DNA of 64,000 nt from Tethya wilhelma. Lineage: Eukaryota > Porifera > Demospongiae > Tethyida > Tethyidae. Positions 46,885 to 58,851 of the stretch are shown here, piece after piece. The position numbers were made by a program, and so were the translations under genes. The notes beneath the pieces were generated by a model that worked only from the letters and a program-made list of their open reading frames with translations, did not search any database and was not told the DNA's origin. The stretch's first letter is position 1; each line of letters opens with the position of its first letter. The stretch lies in contig CAXIPT010000001.1 of the NCBI GenBank assembly GCA_964030475.1, forward strand, positions 9,956,444-10,020,443. The letters run 5' to 3'.

Positions 46885-47848
46885 GGTAGCTGACTTCTCT
46901 CCATCCACCTACAACTACCTCCTTGGCAAGGACATTCTAGTGGCCCCTATTGTAGCCAATGACTCATCCTCAATCTCAGTAAGCTTCCCTCTTGGTCATG
47001 ACTGGGCCTCCTGGTGGGACCACAGCAAGGTGTTGAAGGGAGGCACAACCAAGACCTTCAACATCTCCTTGGATGAATACCCAGTGTTTCTTGGCAATGG
47101 TATACAATTACATGATTGTGCTATAATAATATTTTATAATTTTCAGTGTGTCCCTTCTTTTAATATCCTCACTGTTTTTGTGTGACTGTAGGTACTTTCA
47201 TTCCTTTCCGTATGACTGAGCAGACTTTACTACCTGGAGAGAGTGATAAGCTTGTGGGAATCAACAGCGACTCTGTGTTTGAGGGCTACCTCAGATGGTT
47301 TTTACATTCTCCTGCTGTGTCATTTAAGCCAATTAATTCTTCAGTTAGGGAGGACAACAATAGAGGAGGCATCACAGCTTCATACTGGTTAGTGTAAGGG
47401 TCGATCAATGTCAATACCCTATTCCTAGGAACTGCATTGGTCCATAGTAGGGGGTTATTTCATCACTCAGTTCAGTTTCAGCGTGATGTACACAACCTAG
47501 CTTGTGCTGTAACTTATACTGTATGTAGTATTGTGTTGATTGCCTCCACCCTGTTCTTCTAGGTGGTCATCTCCTCATACCTTGGTGGTGTTGATATCAG
47601 CTCATCCTAGCCTCAAGTCTCTCATCCACCTGGCTGGTCTATACTCTCCACCTCTAATGGTTCACAGTCAGGATAGCCATGGATCAATGGTTCCTTTGAA
47701 GCTGGTAGACAGCCATTGCGATATGCAGTTTGAGCATGGTGAGCATGCAGGGACCTACTACCATCACACCAGTGGAGGGCTGCACTCTGTAGTGATCCAC
47801 CCAACTGGTGAGGGACACTTGGGACACGCTCTATATCTGGACTTTTAA
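44604..47848 (+). CDS. Glycoside hydrolase family 31 enzyme (MYORG-like)
   Basis: Well-supported exons: 44794(or earlier)-44906, 45120-45198, 45356-45445, 45553-45662, 45735-45843, 45901-46094, 46153-46280, 46421-46610, 46679-46796, 46883-47099, 47192-47387, 47563-47848; at least 609 residues with consistent phases. GH31 signatures: the (beta/alpha)8 strand VGAVDIDSGW, the likely nucleophile Asp in DGWKCDGTDPY, the likely acid/base Asp in SGWVGDDDPTFEGL, then GSDIGGY and the beta-domain DILVAPI. It probably cleaves alpha-linked sugars in the secretory pathway or outside the cell. A first exon at 44604-44716 (ATGGTAAAGGGTCG..., donor GTATGA) has a hydrophobic LLVPKLLFSTL segment, but its phase does not fit the next exon, so the N-terminus is unresolved. 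Intron 7 (after 46280) starts with GC. Confidence 0.85.
46829..46882. repeat. CA microsatellite forming a 3' splice site
   Basis: A CA run ends in CACACACAG, and that AG is the acceptor for the GH31 exon beginning TTGGTAGCTGAC at 46883. The intron is only 86 bp, and most of its 3' half is the repeat in place of a pyrimidine tract. Confidence 0.85.
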
Positions 47849-47981
47849 TTTTATTCTTTTGTTAATATTATTATGTACTATTCTCATTTGCTACACCGCA
47901 ACTGAATGCATACTGAATTTAAAGGTATATGGTTCAGGTTCAGAGTACTAAATGTTGGTATTAGGACAAACTTAGCAATGA

Positions 47982-50068
47982 TTACAAAACAAAGACACAT
48001 CCATGATACCTACTCCTATCACAAATATAAGTCTTCCCGTCTTTAGTCACTGATATTCCATTCAAATGGCCTGCTGATTCCTGTGTGGTAAATGATGCCA
48101 GATATTTGCCTTCTAAAGTGAAAACAAAAACACAACATTTTTCGAAATCAGTCACATATACTGTGCTGTCAGAGTCAATGGCAACACAGGCAGGGAAGTC
48201 CAGCTGACCTTTACCATCACCAAACTTCCTCAAATATGTCCCTTCAGCTGTGAAGACTTTAATGCAATGGGCCCAACTGTCAGCTATATACACATTCCCA
48301 GTGCTGTCAAATGTTATACCCCAGGGAAACTCAAACTGACCATCTTTTTTGCCATAGCAACCAAAGGTGCTTGAGAATGAAAGGTCAGGATTTAGAATTT
48401 GAATACGACGACCACACTCTACCACATATATCTTCTTGTTGTGAGGATGAACAGCAATACCGATAGGAGATGAGAACTGCAAATGACCTTTTCCTTGACT
48501 TCCTACTTTCTTCACAAACTGTCCATCACTAGTAAACTTCAGGATACGATTATGTCCACAATCGGCCACTAGTATGTTGTCATCATCATCTACTGCTACA
48601 TCTTGGGGATGCCAAAAGGAGCCAAATGACTTCAATTTCTCTCCATTTGGAGCAAAAATGGAGACATTAAAACCAGCTCTTTCAGCTACTATGATTTCTC
48701 CTCTGTGGTTGATTGTGACCCCACTTGGTTGAAATAGTCCACTAATGATCTTGATTGGAGAATGCATACCCAGTCTCTCAACTGGTATCTTCACCACTAC
48801 AGGGAATGGACTTCCATTGATATTTCACCCTCCACTTTGATGTGTAGATAGTGTCTTCCTCGAGTGACGGGTGTGTAGCTGAATTTGTATTGATCATTTT
48901 CCACTTGTTTTGTATGACATTTTGTTACTTCAGCACTGTTGTCTGAAATTAGCTTGCATTCAACCGATCCGACTGGAACAACACATGGTTTACTATGGAC
49001 ATTGATAATATGAAGGTCAATGTTGTTTTCCTCTTTGAACCTAGCTTTATGAATACCTTTACTGCTGACATAGCACTTCTCTGGTGCAACCTGTTGACAG
49101 TAGACCTTACCAAACTGACGAACAGGCTTAGAATTGTCAGCTTTGAACTTCATACTTGCTAGCTGTGTGATATTCAGTATGTCTGGTTTGAAGTCAGCTG
49201 TCAGTTTCTTGATCTGGGAGACCACAGGTTTCTTCATGTCCATCACTTCTACTTGACTTCCCATTCTGAGACTCTCACTCACTAACTCCAGACAACTCTT
49301 AAGTTGGACTTGAACTGTTTCAATTTCATCTCTCTGAGCTGCAAGGGCTTTCATCTTCTGCTGTGTCACAAGATTCAATTCACTAATGAGTTCTGTTCTC
49401 CTCAAGTCAAGTGCTTCGTGTAGTCGTTGAAAGGTTTGATGGATGTCGGCTTCAACCGCCGCTCTCTGATCAGTGATCTGCTCACAGCGTTCATCTAGCT
49501 GCTCCAATGCTTCACTTACAGTCTCTAGTTGTGTTTCAACTGGCTTTAGACAAGCTGTGATCTCATCTTTATGTTTACCAAACAATTCACTCACCAAGTC
49601 ATATCTGTGGCCAGTATGTAGCCGAAGAGTGCACTGGAAGCATATCAATTCCTCACAAGTTTCACAGTACAGTTCCTGCTCTCTCTCTTCATGGAGGGGA
49701 CAGTGGAAGTTTGGCTTTCTTGAAGAAGAAGGGTTTCCAGAGCCTTCAGCAACTTGGACAGTACCTTTTGTTTTAGGATCTTTCTTCTCCAAGGCATCTT
49801 GGATCTCAAACAGGTGGTGGATGTGGAATGCTGATTGGAGGCCTGACACACTGGCTGCTGGAAGGAGGGTGGATTGACGACAGGTAGGACAGCGTACAGA
49901 GAGTTGGCCCTGTTGGTCTTGGAGCACAAGTGGAACAAGACATTTCTCACAGAAGACATGGAAACACTGGAGTAGTTTGGGATCCTTGTAGGACTCAAGG
50001 CAGATAGCACATGTCAACTGATCTTCTAACTTCTTTAAAGCCTCTTTAGTATTCTGGGGTATATCCAT
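47982..50068 (-). CDS. TRIM-NHL protein (RING, B-box, coiled coil, filamin, NHL) with a frame break
   Basis: From ATG 50068: a RING finger (CAICLESYKDPKLLQCFHVFCEKC...CPTC), a B-box (CPLHEEREQELYCETCEELICFQC...H), a coiled coil, and a filamin-type Ig domain ending HIKVEGE. This frame stops at about 48797. From about 48825 the next frame continues exactly where expected (NGSPFPVVVKIP) into about six NHL repeats (GIAVHPHNKKIYVVECG..., DSTGNVYIADSWAHCIKVF). The domain order is that of TRIM2/TRIM3/TRIM71: E3 ligases and RNA or scaffold regulators. The two halves are out of register by one base near GGTGAAATATC; either the gene is broken or the assembly has an error. A 5' untranslated exon ends at 50497 (donor GTGAGTA) and the acceptor is at 50076. 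No intron interrupts the coding part. Confidence 0.85.
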
Positions 50069-50496
50069 TTCATCACTAAAAGAAGAGATAAATACAATCA
50101 TTCAGTCCAACTTGAAGTACAAACCAGGACTTAAAGATAACATACATAATACAGTATTATAGTATGATAGTGAGGACCAAAGCGGGTGAACTATTAACCT
50201 TGGCAAACTGTACCAACTGAACTGCATATCCTAACATCATTCATAGGGACAAGATAAATGTACATTGCACGCAGATAAACTGTAATCCAATACTTATAAT
50301 GTCATATAAGTTATGATGTGACTAAAAAGCATGCAGTGATATACTTAAACGACACGCTGAGTCTGGCGAAAATGAACATGATGAAATAATACGTTTCAAT
50401 ATGTAGGACTGCACATCTAGGAAACAAATAGGCACTCCCAGCCGGTGTGGAGCGTACAGTTACTATTGATAACAATAATGTTTTCTTCATACTCAC

Positions 50497-50627
50497 CTCA
50501 GTCCCGGTCAATCACAGACTTGTGTAGAAGAAGTGAAATCTGCTGAATCTGCATGATCTGCTCTCTTTTCTTCAAATTTCTAAATAATGCGCCCCTGCTG
50601 GAGACCACGCCTACTCTTGTCATTGCA
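50497..50627. promoter_or_regulatory. Divergent promoter interval of TRIM-NHL and CAMKMT
   Basis: The minus-strand 5' untranslated exon of the TRIM-NHL gene ends in CTGAG|GTGAGTA at 50497. The CAMKMT start lies at 50628 (or 50553) on the other strand. The two transcription starts must fall within about 130 bp or overlap. Confidence 0.45.
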
Positions 50628-51659
50628 ATGGCAAAGAAGCTTGCCTCAGAGAGGTGGAAAATTCTCCGAAATGCTGTCTTGTCTGCTAGTAGTAAGTCAA
50701 CTGGAACATCACCTGCTACAACTGAAGCTAGTGTGAGAAGCTTCTCCAGTTTCAATCTATTTGATATTTCCCAACTCCCCCATGATAAACTTCCCTCCAC
50801 CATATCAGTGTCTTCACATCAACCCTCAAGTGAGTGGAAACTGTATAGTACACAACACTTTACTAGTGATTCCTATCAAAGCACTGCTAAAGATCAATGT
50901 GCAATAAGTTTGACTGTGGACGACAGTTCTGCATGCTGTGAATCAGATAAACCTGAACATTGCTCAACAAAGCAGAAACCCATGCCGAAAACTCAAGCCA
51001 TTATTAAATACATCACCGAATCTACCTCACTAGAAGCCATGATTGGTTTCAATAATACTGGCAATGTCTGTGTATGGCCGTCAGAGGAAGTTCTAGCCTA
51101 TTACAGTCTAAGACACAGTGAGCTATTCAGAGATGCTGCCGTATGTGAGCTGGGGTGTGGGATGACAGGTCTTGCTGGTATACTGTTAGCTAACACGTGT
51201 CTTCCATCAGAATTACTACTCACAGATGGAAACAGTACATCGATAGAAAATGTTGTAGCAATTGTTTCAGCAAACAAACACATCTTTAAGAGTGTTTCAG
51301 TATCAGCTGACGTTTTGCTCTGGGATATCTCCTTCACTGAGCACGACTCCCCTTATGATGGAAGGTTTGATTACATCATTTGTGCAGACTGTCTCTTCTT
51401 TGAGACCCTACATCAAGAACTGGTGAAAGTAATCTTGAAACTGTTGAAGCCAAGTGGGTGTGTGGTGATGTTTGCTCCTAGAAGAGGTGGTACTCTTGAT
51501 AAGTTCTGTTCAGTGGCAAAAGAATTCTTCAAAGTTAGAGAAACTGAAGAATATGATTGTGTTGTTTGGAAGAAGCATATTCAGTTCAGTAAGGAGGATG
51601 ACAAGTATCGGCCTGATTTACATTATCCAGTGATGCTTGAATTGCACAAATCCAGTTAG
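50628..51659 (+). CDS. CAMKMT: Calmodulin-lysine N-methyltransferase
   Basis: A single exon of 343 residues. It closely follows the family: RWKILRNAV and SVRSFSSFNLF near the N-terminus (human: RWKLLRQVL, SVRRFESFNLF), NTGNVCVWPSEEVLAYY, the SAM motif VCELGCGMTGLAG, LLTDGN, ADCLFFE, FAPRRGGTLDKFC and a final LHYPVMLEL. It trimethylates a lysine of calmodulin in the cytosol. An in-frame ATG 75 bp upstream (50553) would add residues that look unlike the family, so I chose 50628. A Ser/Thr-rich insert of about 60 residues (55-115) is longer than in vertebrates. An AATAAA signal lies at 51773. Confidence 0.93.
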   Translation: MAKKLASERWKILRNAVLSASSKSTGTSPATTEASVRSFSSFNLFDISQLPHDKLPSTISVSSHQPSSEWKLYSTQHFTSDSYQSTAKDQCAISLTVDDSSACCESDKPEHCSTKQKPMPKTQAIIKYITESTSLEAMIGFNNTGNVCVWPSEEVLAYYSLRHSELFRDAAVCELGCGMTGLAGILLANTCLPSELLLTDGNSTSIENVVAIVSANKHIFKSVSVSADVLLWDISFTEHDSPYDGRFDYIICADCLFFETLHQELVKVILKLLKPSGCVVMFAPRRGGTLDKFCSVAKEFFKVRETEEYDCVVWKKHIQFSKEDDKYRPDLHYPVMLELHKSS

Positions 51660-51872
51660 TTAAGAGTTAGAGTTTCTTTTTAGACAATCATGGATCCAAA
51701 TAGAATATATATTGTGCATGTAGGAATGATGCTGACCAGAAATATAAACCTTACAAGTAAATAGTAAACAAAAATAAATAATATTTTTAATTATTTTATT
51801 GTGCTACATGACTATGACATTGTGCAAATAATATTACTATTGACTATTCAGTTTGAAGCTAGCTGTTAAGCT

Positions 51873-54800
51873 TTATTTGCTTTCTTGCCACTTGAGGATG
51901 CTGTTAAACATATTGTGTATTGCAGCAGGCAGAACATTCCCAAGATCTATGTGTAAAGGCACACATAGAGTTAAGCTGGTATGTGTAAAACATAAGTGAT
52001 ATAAGTAATACCTGCTGGTTCAATTCCTTTCACATTGATTCCAAGTTTCTTCATGTACTCGTGTGCAGTCTTCCAGTTGTCTTGATGATGCAACTGTACT
52101 TTGGGTTTATGGATAAACTTAGGAGAGCTTGTCTTTGATGCATGCTGAATAATCATAGAAAACAAACATAATGGTCACAATTGTTGTTATAGTTATTGAA
52201 TTCAACTCACAGAAAGAGCTTTGATAATAAGTACTCCGTCAGCTAGTGATTTGTTGATATCACTGACTTCATTGCCAGTGACTGGTACAAGGTGTTCATT
52301 CAGCCAGTTCAAATATTTCTGCAACCAAATGGTGAAATACACAGTTATCATTGATTCATTGAATGTTATAATAATTTTCATGCTATCATACAACAATCAT
52401 GAAACACTTGAACTAACCTCCTCAGCTGAGATGAGTTGTAGTGATGCTGATGTTGCAATGGGCATCATAGCACCATGCTATGTGTGTACATAGTATAATA
52501 CAATCAATAGACATTATATTGTTTGTGTACTGTCAGATTATGCTAGAGTACTTACCACAGATGATTTCCAAGCTTCAAAGACCTTCTTAGTCAGCCGTCG
52601 TCTGTAGTAAACCTTTGATCGATCAAGGTCCACCTTTTCAACATCAGCCATGTTGCGAAGTTGAATCCAGGAATAGAATGCCCGGGCCATGAGATCTAAT
52701 TGGAGTATGACAATACATTATTGATCAACAAGAGCCTGTGCAACCTCGATCATTGTACCTCTTCTCTTTCTTTGAGCTTTTTTCTCAGCCTTGCGATACT
52801 GTAAGGAATATAAGTATTTTTCAAACATACTTGCAGTATGTCTGTTGGATGTAACTTACAGCACTCTTCATGATCTGCATATACCTCCTCCATGCTTTCA
52901 TGTATATCTTCTGTACCTTTAATGCATGAAATATGTCAGCTCTTCCTTCGGGTGTTGACTAAAGAGAAAAATAACATAGAAAGTGTACAGGGAATTCACG
53001 TGTGAAGATGCAATCAAAGATGTCAACGTACTGCACTATAGATTTTCTCCTCTGGAAGTTCATTGATGGTTTCAAGGTGTACCATTCTCTTCCGGAGAAG
53101 TTTTGGGAATCGAGCAAGAAGACGATAGCGATTGATTCTCATCCCTCTTCCCTTCTGGCCTCCAGCCATCCCGATGTTTCTAGCCATGATTGGTCGTCTT
53201 GGAGTCAGTGGTCTCTTCATTTCACTTTCATCACCACTGGATTCATCAGAACTGGACTCAGAGTCGGATGAAGAACTCTCAGAGCTGCTGCTGTCACTAC
53301 TTTCAGTGTCACTCTCAGGCAAATCGTCACCCTTCCGTCTTGCAAACTCTGGTGAAGGTGGTCGTTTTGACATGTCATTGACTGCATTGGTGAGTGCTGA
53401 TGCCATCTCATTCAGCTGTAGCTCTATTTCATCCATGGTAGGTGAATTTGAAGTGGGAGGAGAATCAGTTGTATGTCCCATTTGTCTTGTAACTCGTGGT
53501 TGCTTCGGCGATGATGCTATGGCATGTTTGAGCTTTGACATGAAATCTGCTGGTGATTTTGCTGGCATGTTCGCAAATTGTTGTGTTTCCTTTTCAGGAC
53601 GAACGACAGTTTTTCCTTTATTTCTTCCGCTGGCTATTTTTGCAATAGGTGATATCCTAGTAGGTTTAGATACAGACTCTGCTGGTTGCACATTGGTGTT
53701 TGCTGCAGTATTGTTGACATTTTGCCTGTTTCGTAAGTGTGGTTGAAGCTTTGGACCACCACGCGTACGTTTAGAGCTTGCACTAGGAGGGGTAGGTGCT
53801 GGTCTAACAGGTTTCAGGAAACCACTCACACCAACTGCAGACTTGTGGATAGGAGATGCTTCAACAGAAGAAATTGGTGATTTTGGTGAAGGAGAGTCAA
53901 TGGGTGAGAGGGAGGATGGTGATCCAGCTAGAGCTTCTAGATCCTTTGACAATTCATCAAAGGCACTTTCAAAGTCAAGCTTTTGAGTGATGGCGATTTT
54001 TTCAGATGGGGTGATTTTCAAGCTATTCTGACTTGGCATTGGTGTTGGATATCTTTCCAGGCCTGCCTTCCTTCCCCTTGGAGGGCTGCTGTGGGGAATC
54101 AAATGCTTGTTGTACGTCCATTTATGGTTGTCTTCTGCACTATCATCTCGTCCTTTCTTCTTCTTCTTTTTGGAGCCTTTTCTTCGGTGGTGTTTGCGCT
54201 CTATTGATCCGACCGAGCCTTGACCATCAGAATCATCAGAGTCGGCAGCATCCATTTCATTTCCCATTGCAGCGGCTTTCTTCATGATTTCATCTTTGAG
54301 TGATTGATTGGCTCTCTTTCGTAAATTGACTGGTCGTTTCCCCAGCAGGTACTCCACTGATGGCAGAGGAGGTGGTTCTGGTAGCTCGATCTCATCGGCA
54401 ATGAAATCCACACTCTCTTCATCGAGGTAGTGATCGTAAGGGTTAGAGGCTACCCCAAGACCAGAGTCCCAACTCTGAGAGTGAATTAAGGGCTTTTTTG
54501 GATTGGTAGCAGGGGCTGTCTTTGAGCGGGATCGAAATAGAGAGGAGAAAAATCCTTTCCTACAGTTAGTAGCATTGCAAGTATAACTGGTATTAGTATA
54601 CTATAAAGTTTAATTCTTACTTTGATTCAAATTCTTTCATACGCTTCTCAACAATACCACTGGCAGCCAGTGAATTATCCTGCAAAGAATTGTGAAACTC
54701 TTAATAAATAATTATGCTCAGTTTGTGAATTCTTACTGAAACTTTGGCCGGCAGTGATAGCCGTCTTGTATCTGCTACAGAGGTTGGAGTTGTCTTTTTC

Positions 54801-57274
54801 CTACTAGACTCCACAGTCTGGTTCCTACCATAGTATGTCTGAGTCTTTGATTGCTGTTCCTCAGCCAATAATCGATCTCGAATTTCCTACAATTTGAATT
54901 AAATTAATATATTCAGTGTTTGTGATAGCGTAGGGTGATTCAACAATTTACCCTTTCGTACTCCTCTTCTTTTTGCAGGAGTTGGTCTCTCCTCCTCTTC
55001 CTCTCAGCTGCCTCCTTCCTCATGTCCTCCTCTAGTTTCCTTCTCTTGGTCTCAGCAGTCGTGTGTGTCCCCGTCGCAGGTGAGAATGGTGTGTCCAGTT
55101 CTTGTACTTCATCATCTCCCATTAGATCTCTGAGTGTCTGTTTGATTTGCATTGTCAGTAGTGCACTCAAGAGAGTGGGAGTTAAACTTACCGCCCATGT
55201 GTCATTGTGAGCATTCATCATGTCATCATCATCTTCATCATCTCCTTCAAAGACATTCACCGGAAGCTGTGCATGTATGTATGTATGGAGCCAACCACAG
55301 GTGACACCAATTCCACTTCCCAAGCTATCTATTCATGATGTAATTCGAGCATCTCATTATAATAATCATATATTCATGCTATAGGCAGACACTCAGTACA
55401 TTCCAGCCATTCCTCACACTGGTCAAATTAATGATTTTAAAGCTATGCCTACGTGGTTCTTGATGAATACAATACCAATATTCATATTTGTGTTTATTCT
55501 TGTTTGCATGTAAAACTTCCACAGGAAGTTGAGCTTTACATCAATCCCACTCACGCAGTGTCAATACAAAGATTAAACATTGAGTTATGGCATATGTACT
55601 CACCTTATGGGGAGGAGCATCCTTGAAACTGTCAATCATCTCAGCTTGATTGCGTTTGTTTCTCGACAGACCTCTGCGGGGCTGCTGTGAGTCAGGCTGT
55701 GTGTGTATGTTTGTGTCTATCATGAGTCAGCATTTGTATCAGACAACTGATTTATATTTGAAGGATCGATATGTTTAACTCCTCATAATTACTTAATGTC
55801 ATATAGGTATCTGCATTATGGATATACTCACGCTTGATAGCCGCCTTTTTGCTTTGGGATCTTTTTGCTTCATAACTTGTGTGAGGTACTTTGAACACTT
55901 AGTCTGTCCATTCTTGTCTGCCAGATCACGTGGAGTGTTGCCTTCCACGTCAGTGAGACTGAAGTCAGCACCATGGTCACAGAGCTGCTTCACTATACTG
56001 TGTAGTCAGAAGGATATAGAATTGCATTACTATGTAAACTCAACAGTAATTGCCAGTCCTTTGGTCTTACTTGGTGCGACCATTCTCAGCTGCATCATGC
56101 ATTGGTGTACTCTGGTAGTAGTCTCTTTCATTCCCAGAACATTCTGGCCTTTCTAGTAACCATTTGAGAACATCTGAGTGTCCTACATACAACAAAGTGT
56201 AACAAAAAATAACATTATTATCCATCAAAAAGTGATACCACAGACCATGGATATTATACGTAGTGTATAATATCAATGCACAGACGCTAGCTTCACTCCT
56301 TGTCCTTGCTAACACAAACATTTTTCAATTTCAAAAAAGCAAGAGATATAAGCCAGGGACAATTGCTTCATTTTAATTGGATGGTGTCACTGTAAAAAAT
56401 ATATCTGACTAACTAGAAATAATATACATGTCATACCTTCAGCTGCAGCAAAGTGTAGAGAACATGCTCCTTCAGTTGTACGAAGACCACCAGGTGCAGT
56501 AGCTGATCCAAACTGGAAGAGGTACTGGACAGCTTTCAAATGACCGTAACTGGTGGCTGCATGGAGAGGGGCCAGGCCTTGAGTTGAGAAAATTGTGGGA
56601 TCTCCGCCACCCTTTTCTGCCAGCCACTTGATGACCTCAATGTGGCCAGCATTTGCAGAATGATAGAGAGGTGTGGCACCATTCTTATCCTTGGCATTGA
56701 TCAATTTCCTTGGCTTATTGTGAGTACGATAAGCATGATGGGTCAGCCACTTCAGGATGTCGAGATAGTTCCTAGAAGCAGCAATGTGGAACGGCGTGAT
56801 TCCATTCTTGGCCACACAATCGATAGATGCTTTTGCTTCGACAACAAGCCATTGCACAATCTTGAGATGCCCAGATTGTACAGCCCAATGAAGTGGTGTG
56901 GCATTATTCTTGTCGACATCACTAGCACTTGCTTTTGTGTGGCTGAGAATGTAGCGCAAGCAATCAATGTGCCCAGTTCCAGCAGCATCGTGGGCAGGTG
57001 TAGCACCGTTATCAGCTCGTGGAACTCCATCCAGCAGATCATTCTCAATGATATAGATAAGAATGGAGATCTGATTCTTCCTAGCTGCCACATGCATGGC
57101 AGTGACATTGTGGTCATCCTTCACGAGCTGGCCAAGGGAATCGAAAGTGTAGATGAGACAACCAACATGGCCGGCTCCTGCTGCTTCAAGTTGAGGGTAC
57201 CGTGCTTTAGCACATGTGGAACAGAGACCCTTCCTAGCTGATCTCAGCACACGACGTAATGATGCAAAACTCAT
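51873..57274 (-). CDS. Espin-like ankyrin protein with C-terminal calponin-homology-like domain
   Basis: Sixteen exons, minus strand: 57274-56437, 56182-56071, 55997-55832, 55696-55604, 55266-55192, 55137-54952, 54886-54737, 54679-54621, 54559-53032, 52958-52860, 52798-52759, 52695-52556, 52477-52418, 52318-52211, 52144-52012, 51946-51873. Every phase agrees; 1286 residues. Residues 1-360 are espin-type ankyrin repeats (DNGATPAHDAAGTGH, KNGATPLYHSANAGH, STPMHDAAENG). An acidic segment, a basic coiled coil (RRKLEEDMRKEAAERKRRRD) and a long Ser/Pro-rich disordered exon follow. Next come W-containing helices (YMKAWRRYM, FYSWIQLR, VFEAWKSS). The last three exons look like a CH domain (YLNWLNEHL, INKSLADGVLIIKAL, MKKLGINVKGIEPA). 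Espins bundle actin in microvilli and stereocilia, so an actin-linked role is likely but inferred. Confidence 0.85.
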
Positions 57275-57810
57275 AATATCTATTGAATCAAGCAGGCAAT
57301 GATGATCATACCACAATTTGCTGCTATGATAATACAATCATGACAATTGATCAGCATTGAAGCTTACATCATTTACATTGTATTAGACTTACTATGTCCT
57401 AAAAGATTTTCCTCAATGTATGCAGGTGTAACAACAATAGCAGCTCTCCTTGTTTACAGTAGGCTGGGAGATGAACACGTATGCAGGCAACGCCCTCTAA
57501 ATATGATTAATGGGTGCGGTCAAATTTGTAGTGGGCGTGGCTACTACACGTGTCACCACTCACTTTGCTTTGACTTTTGAACTCGTTGAGGAGTCGGGAT
57601 GTTGATGCTCTACTATGGGGGGAACACATACCTCAAGTAAGACCCTGTTTTGATAAACTCGCCAGTTTATACTCTGTCTTTTACCATGGCTATTTTACTA
57701 CTAACCATAGATATTAATAATCATAGATATTACTATGTTTATATCTATTAAACTACACAGACTGTGTGAATTGATCAGTTGTTCATTTCTCACTAGCAAA
57801 TCAGCTTTCC
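57275..57810. promoter_or_regulatory. Intergenic region between divergent espin-like and HS3ST genes
   Basis: 536 bp between two divergent start codons. The minus-strand frame stays open to about 57337, so the espin-like start could lie slightly upstream. No clear TATA box or repeat is seen. The region presumably holds both promoters and 5' leaders. Confidence 0.45.
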
Positions 57811-58851
57811 ATGGGGCTCCTCAGCATCCTTGGCAGCAAGAAGACACTGGTTGGTATCATAATCCTGTTGGTGTGTATCATCCTTTACCTAACTCTCTCT
57901 CAACAACAATCAACTCTTGTATGCAATGATTCCACTAGTCAGGAGAGCAGGACAGACTTGTGTACATGTCCGTCAGTGAATTTTGAACAAAGAGACAATA
58001 CTGACACGAAGATGGTGATCGAGGACTCCAGCTGTCATCGTGGCACACGACGTCAGTTCCCTCAGGCAATCATTATTGGTGTACGTAAAGCAGGCACCAG
58101 AGCATTGATCAACATGCTTAAGACACATCCAGACATATTTGCAGCTGTAGGAGAAGTACACTTCTTTGATCGAGATGAGAACTTTGAGAAAGGGATACAG
58201 TGGTACATTGAAAAGATGCCGTGCACCAAAGGAGGACAGATCACCATCGAGAAGTCCCCCAGCTACTTCACCACTGAGGCTGTGCCCATGAGAATCAAAA
58301 CATTTTCTCGTCATGTAAAGCTTTTGCTGATCGTAAGGAATCCCATCGATAGAGCCGTGTCTGACTTCATACAGATCAATGGTAGACACAGTGATAGCAG
58401 TAGTATATCTGGTGAAGCATTCGAACGCCTTGCATTCAATTCTGTTACTGGTGCAGTGAATGAAGACTACAATGCAATTCTTCACAGTCTCTATGACAAG
58501 TATTTCCAGCAGTGGTTGAAATATTTCAGTGTGGATCAGATTCTAGTGTTAAATGGTGATACACTCATCAGCAACCCAGTAATAGAACTACAAAAGGCTG
58601 AAAAGTTCCTAGAGGTAAGGAATTTTTTTCAGGAGGACATGTTCTATTTCAACGAAACCAAGGGGTTTTATTGTTGGAAGAAATCTAGTAAGAAAAGAGA
58701 TGATGTTCCATATTGTTTAGGGGAGGGCAAGGGAAGGCAGCACCCACATCTCACTGACACTGCCAGGGCCAAGTTGAAGAAATACTTCCAACCTCATAAT
58801 GAAAACTTTTATTTATTAACTCACCAAAACTTTGGCTGGGATAGTGAATGA
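57811..58851 (+). CDS. Heparan sulfate glucosamine 3-O-sulfotransferase-like enzyme
   Basis: A single exon of 346 residues, a type II Golgi membrane protein: a short cytoplasmic start, an anchor at about 13-32 (LVGIIILLVCIILYLTL), a stem, then the sulfotransferase domain. The 5'-PAPS loop is GVRKAGTRAL, the catalytic Glu/His region is GEVHFFD, and the 3'-PAPS motif is IVRNPIDRAVSD; the C-terminal FNETKGFYC...C and GRQHPHLTD follow the HS3ST family. It would transfer sulfate from PAPS to the 3-O position of glucosamine in heparan sulfate. An apparent GTAAGG...CAG of about 24 bp at 58615 is too short to be an intron and encodes expected residues. Assignment to a vertebrate isoform is not possible. 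Confidence 0.9.
   Translation: MGLLSILGSKKTLVGIIILLVCIILYLTLSQQQSTLVCNDSTSQESRTDLCTCPSVNFEQRDNTDTKMVIEDSSCHRGTRRQFPQAIIIGVRKAGTRALINMLKTHPDIFAAVGEVHFFDRDENFEKGIQWYIEKMPCTKGGQITIEKSPSYFTTEAVPMRIKTFSRHVKLLLIVRNPIDRAVSDFIQINGRHSDSSSISGEAFERLAFNSVTGAVNEDYNAILHSLYDKYFQQWLKYFSVDQILVLNGDTLISNPVIELQKAEKFLEVRNFFQEDMFYFNETKGFYCWKKSSKKRDDVPYCLGEGKGRQHPHLTDTARAKLKKYFQPHNENFYLLTHQNFGWDSE

Noticed and set aside
49473..49877. Plus-strand frame of 134 codons
   Set aside because: It lies antisense to the RING/B-box part of the TRIM-NHL gene and shows no domain of its own.
50553..50627. Upstream ATG of CAMKMT adding 25 residues
   Set aside because: The extra residues look unlike the family and overlap the divergent promoter; the ATG at 50628 is preferred.
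53132..53746. Long plus-strand frame of about 200 codons
   Set aside because: It is the shadow of the Ser-rich exon of the espin-like gene on the other strand; low-complexity serine codons keep the opposite frame open.
58612..58637. GTAAGG...TTTTTTTCAG as an intron in the sulfotransferase
   Set aside because: It would be about 24 bp, and its translation gives residues expected in the HS3ST family.
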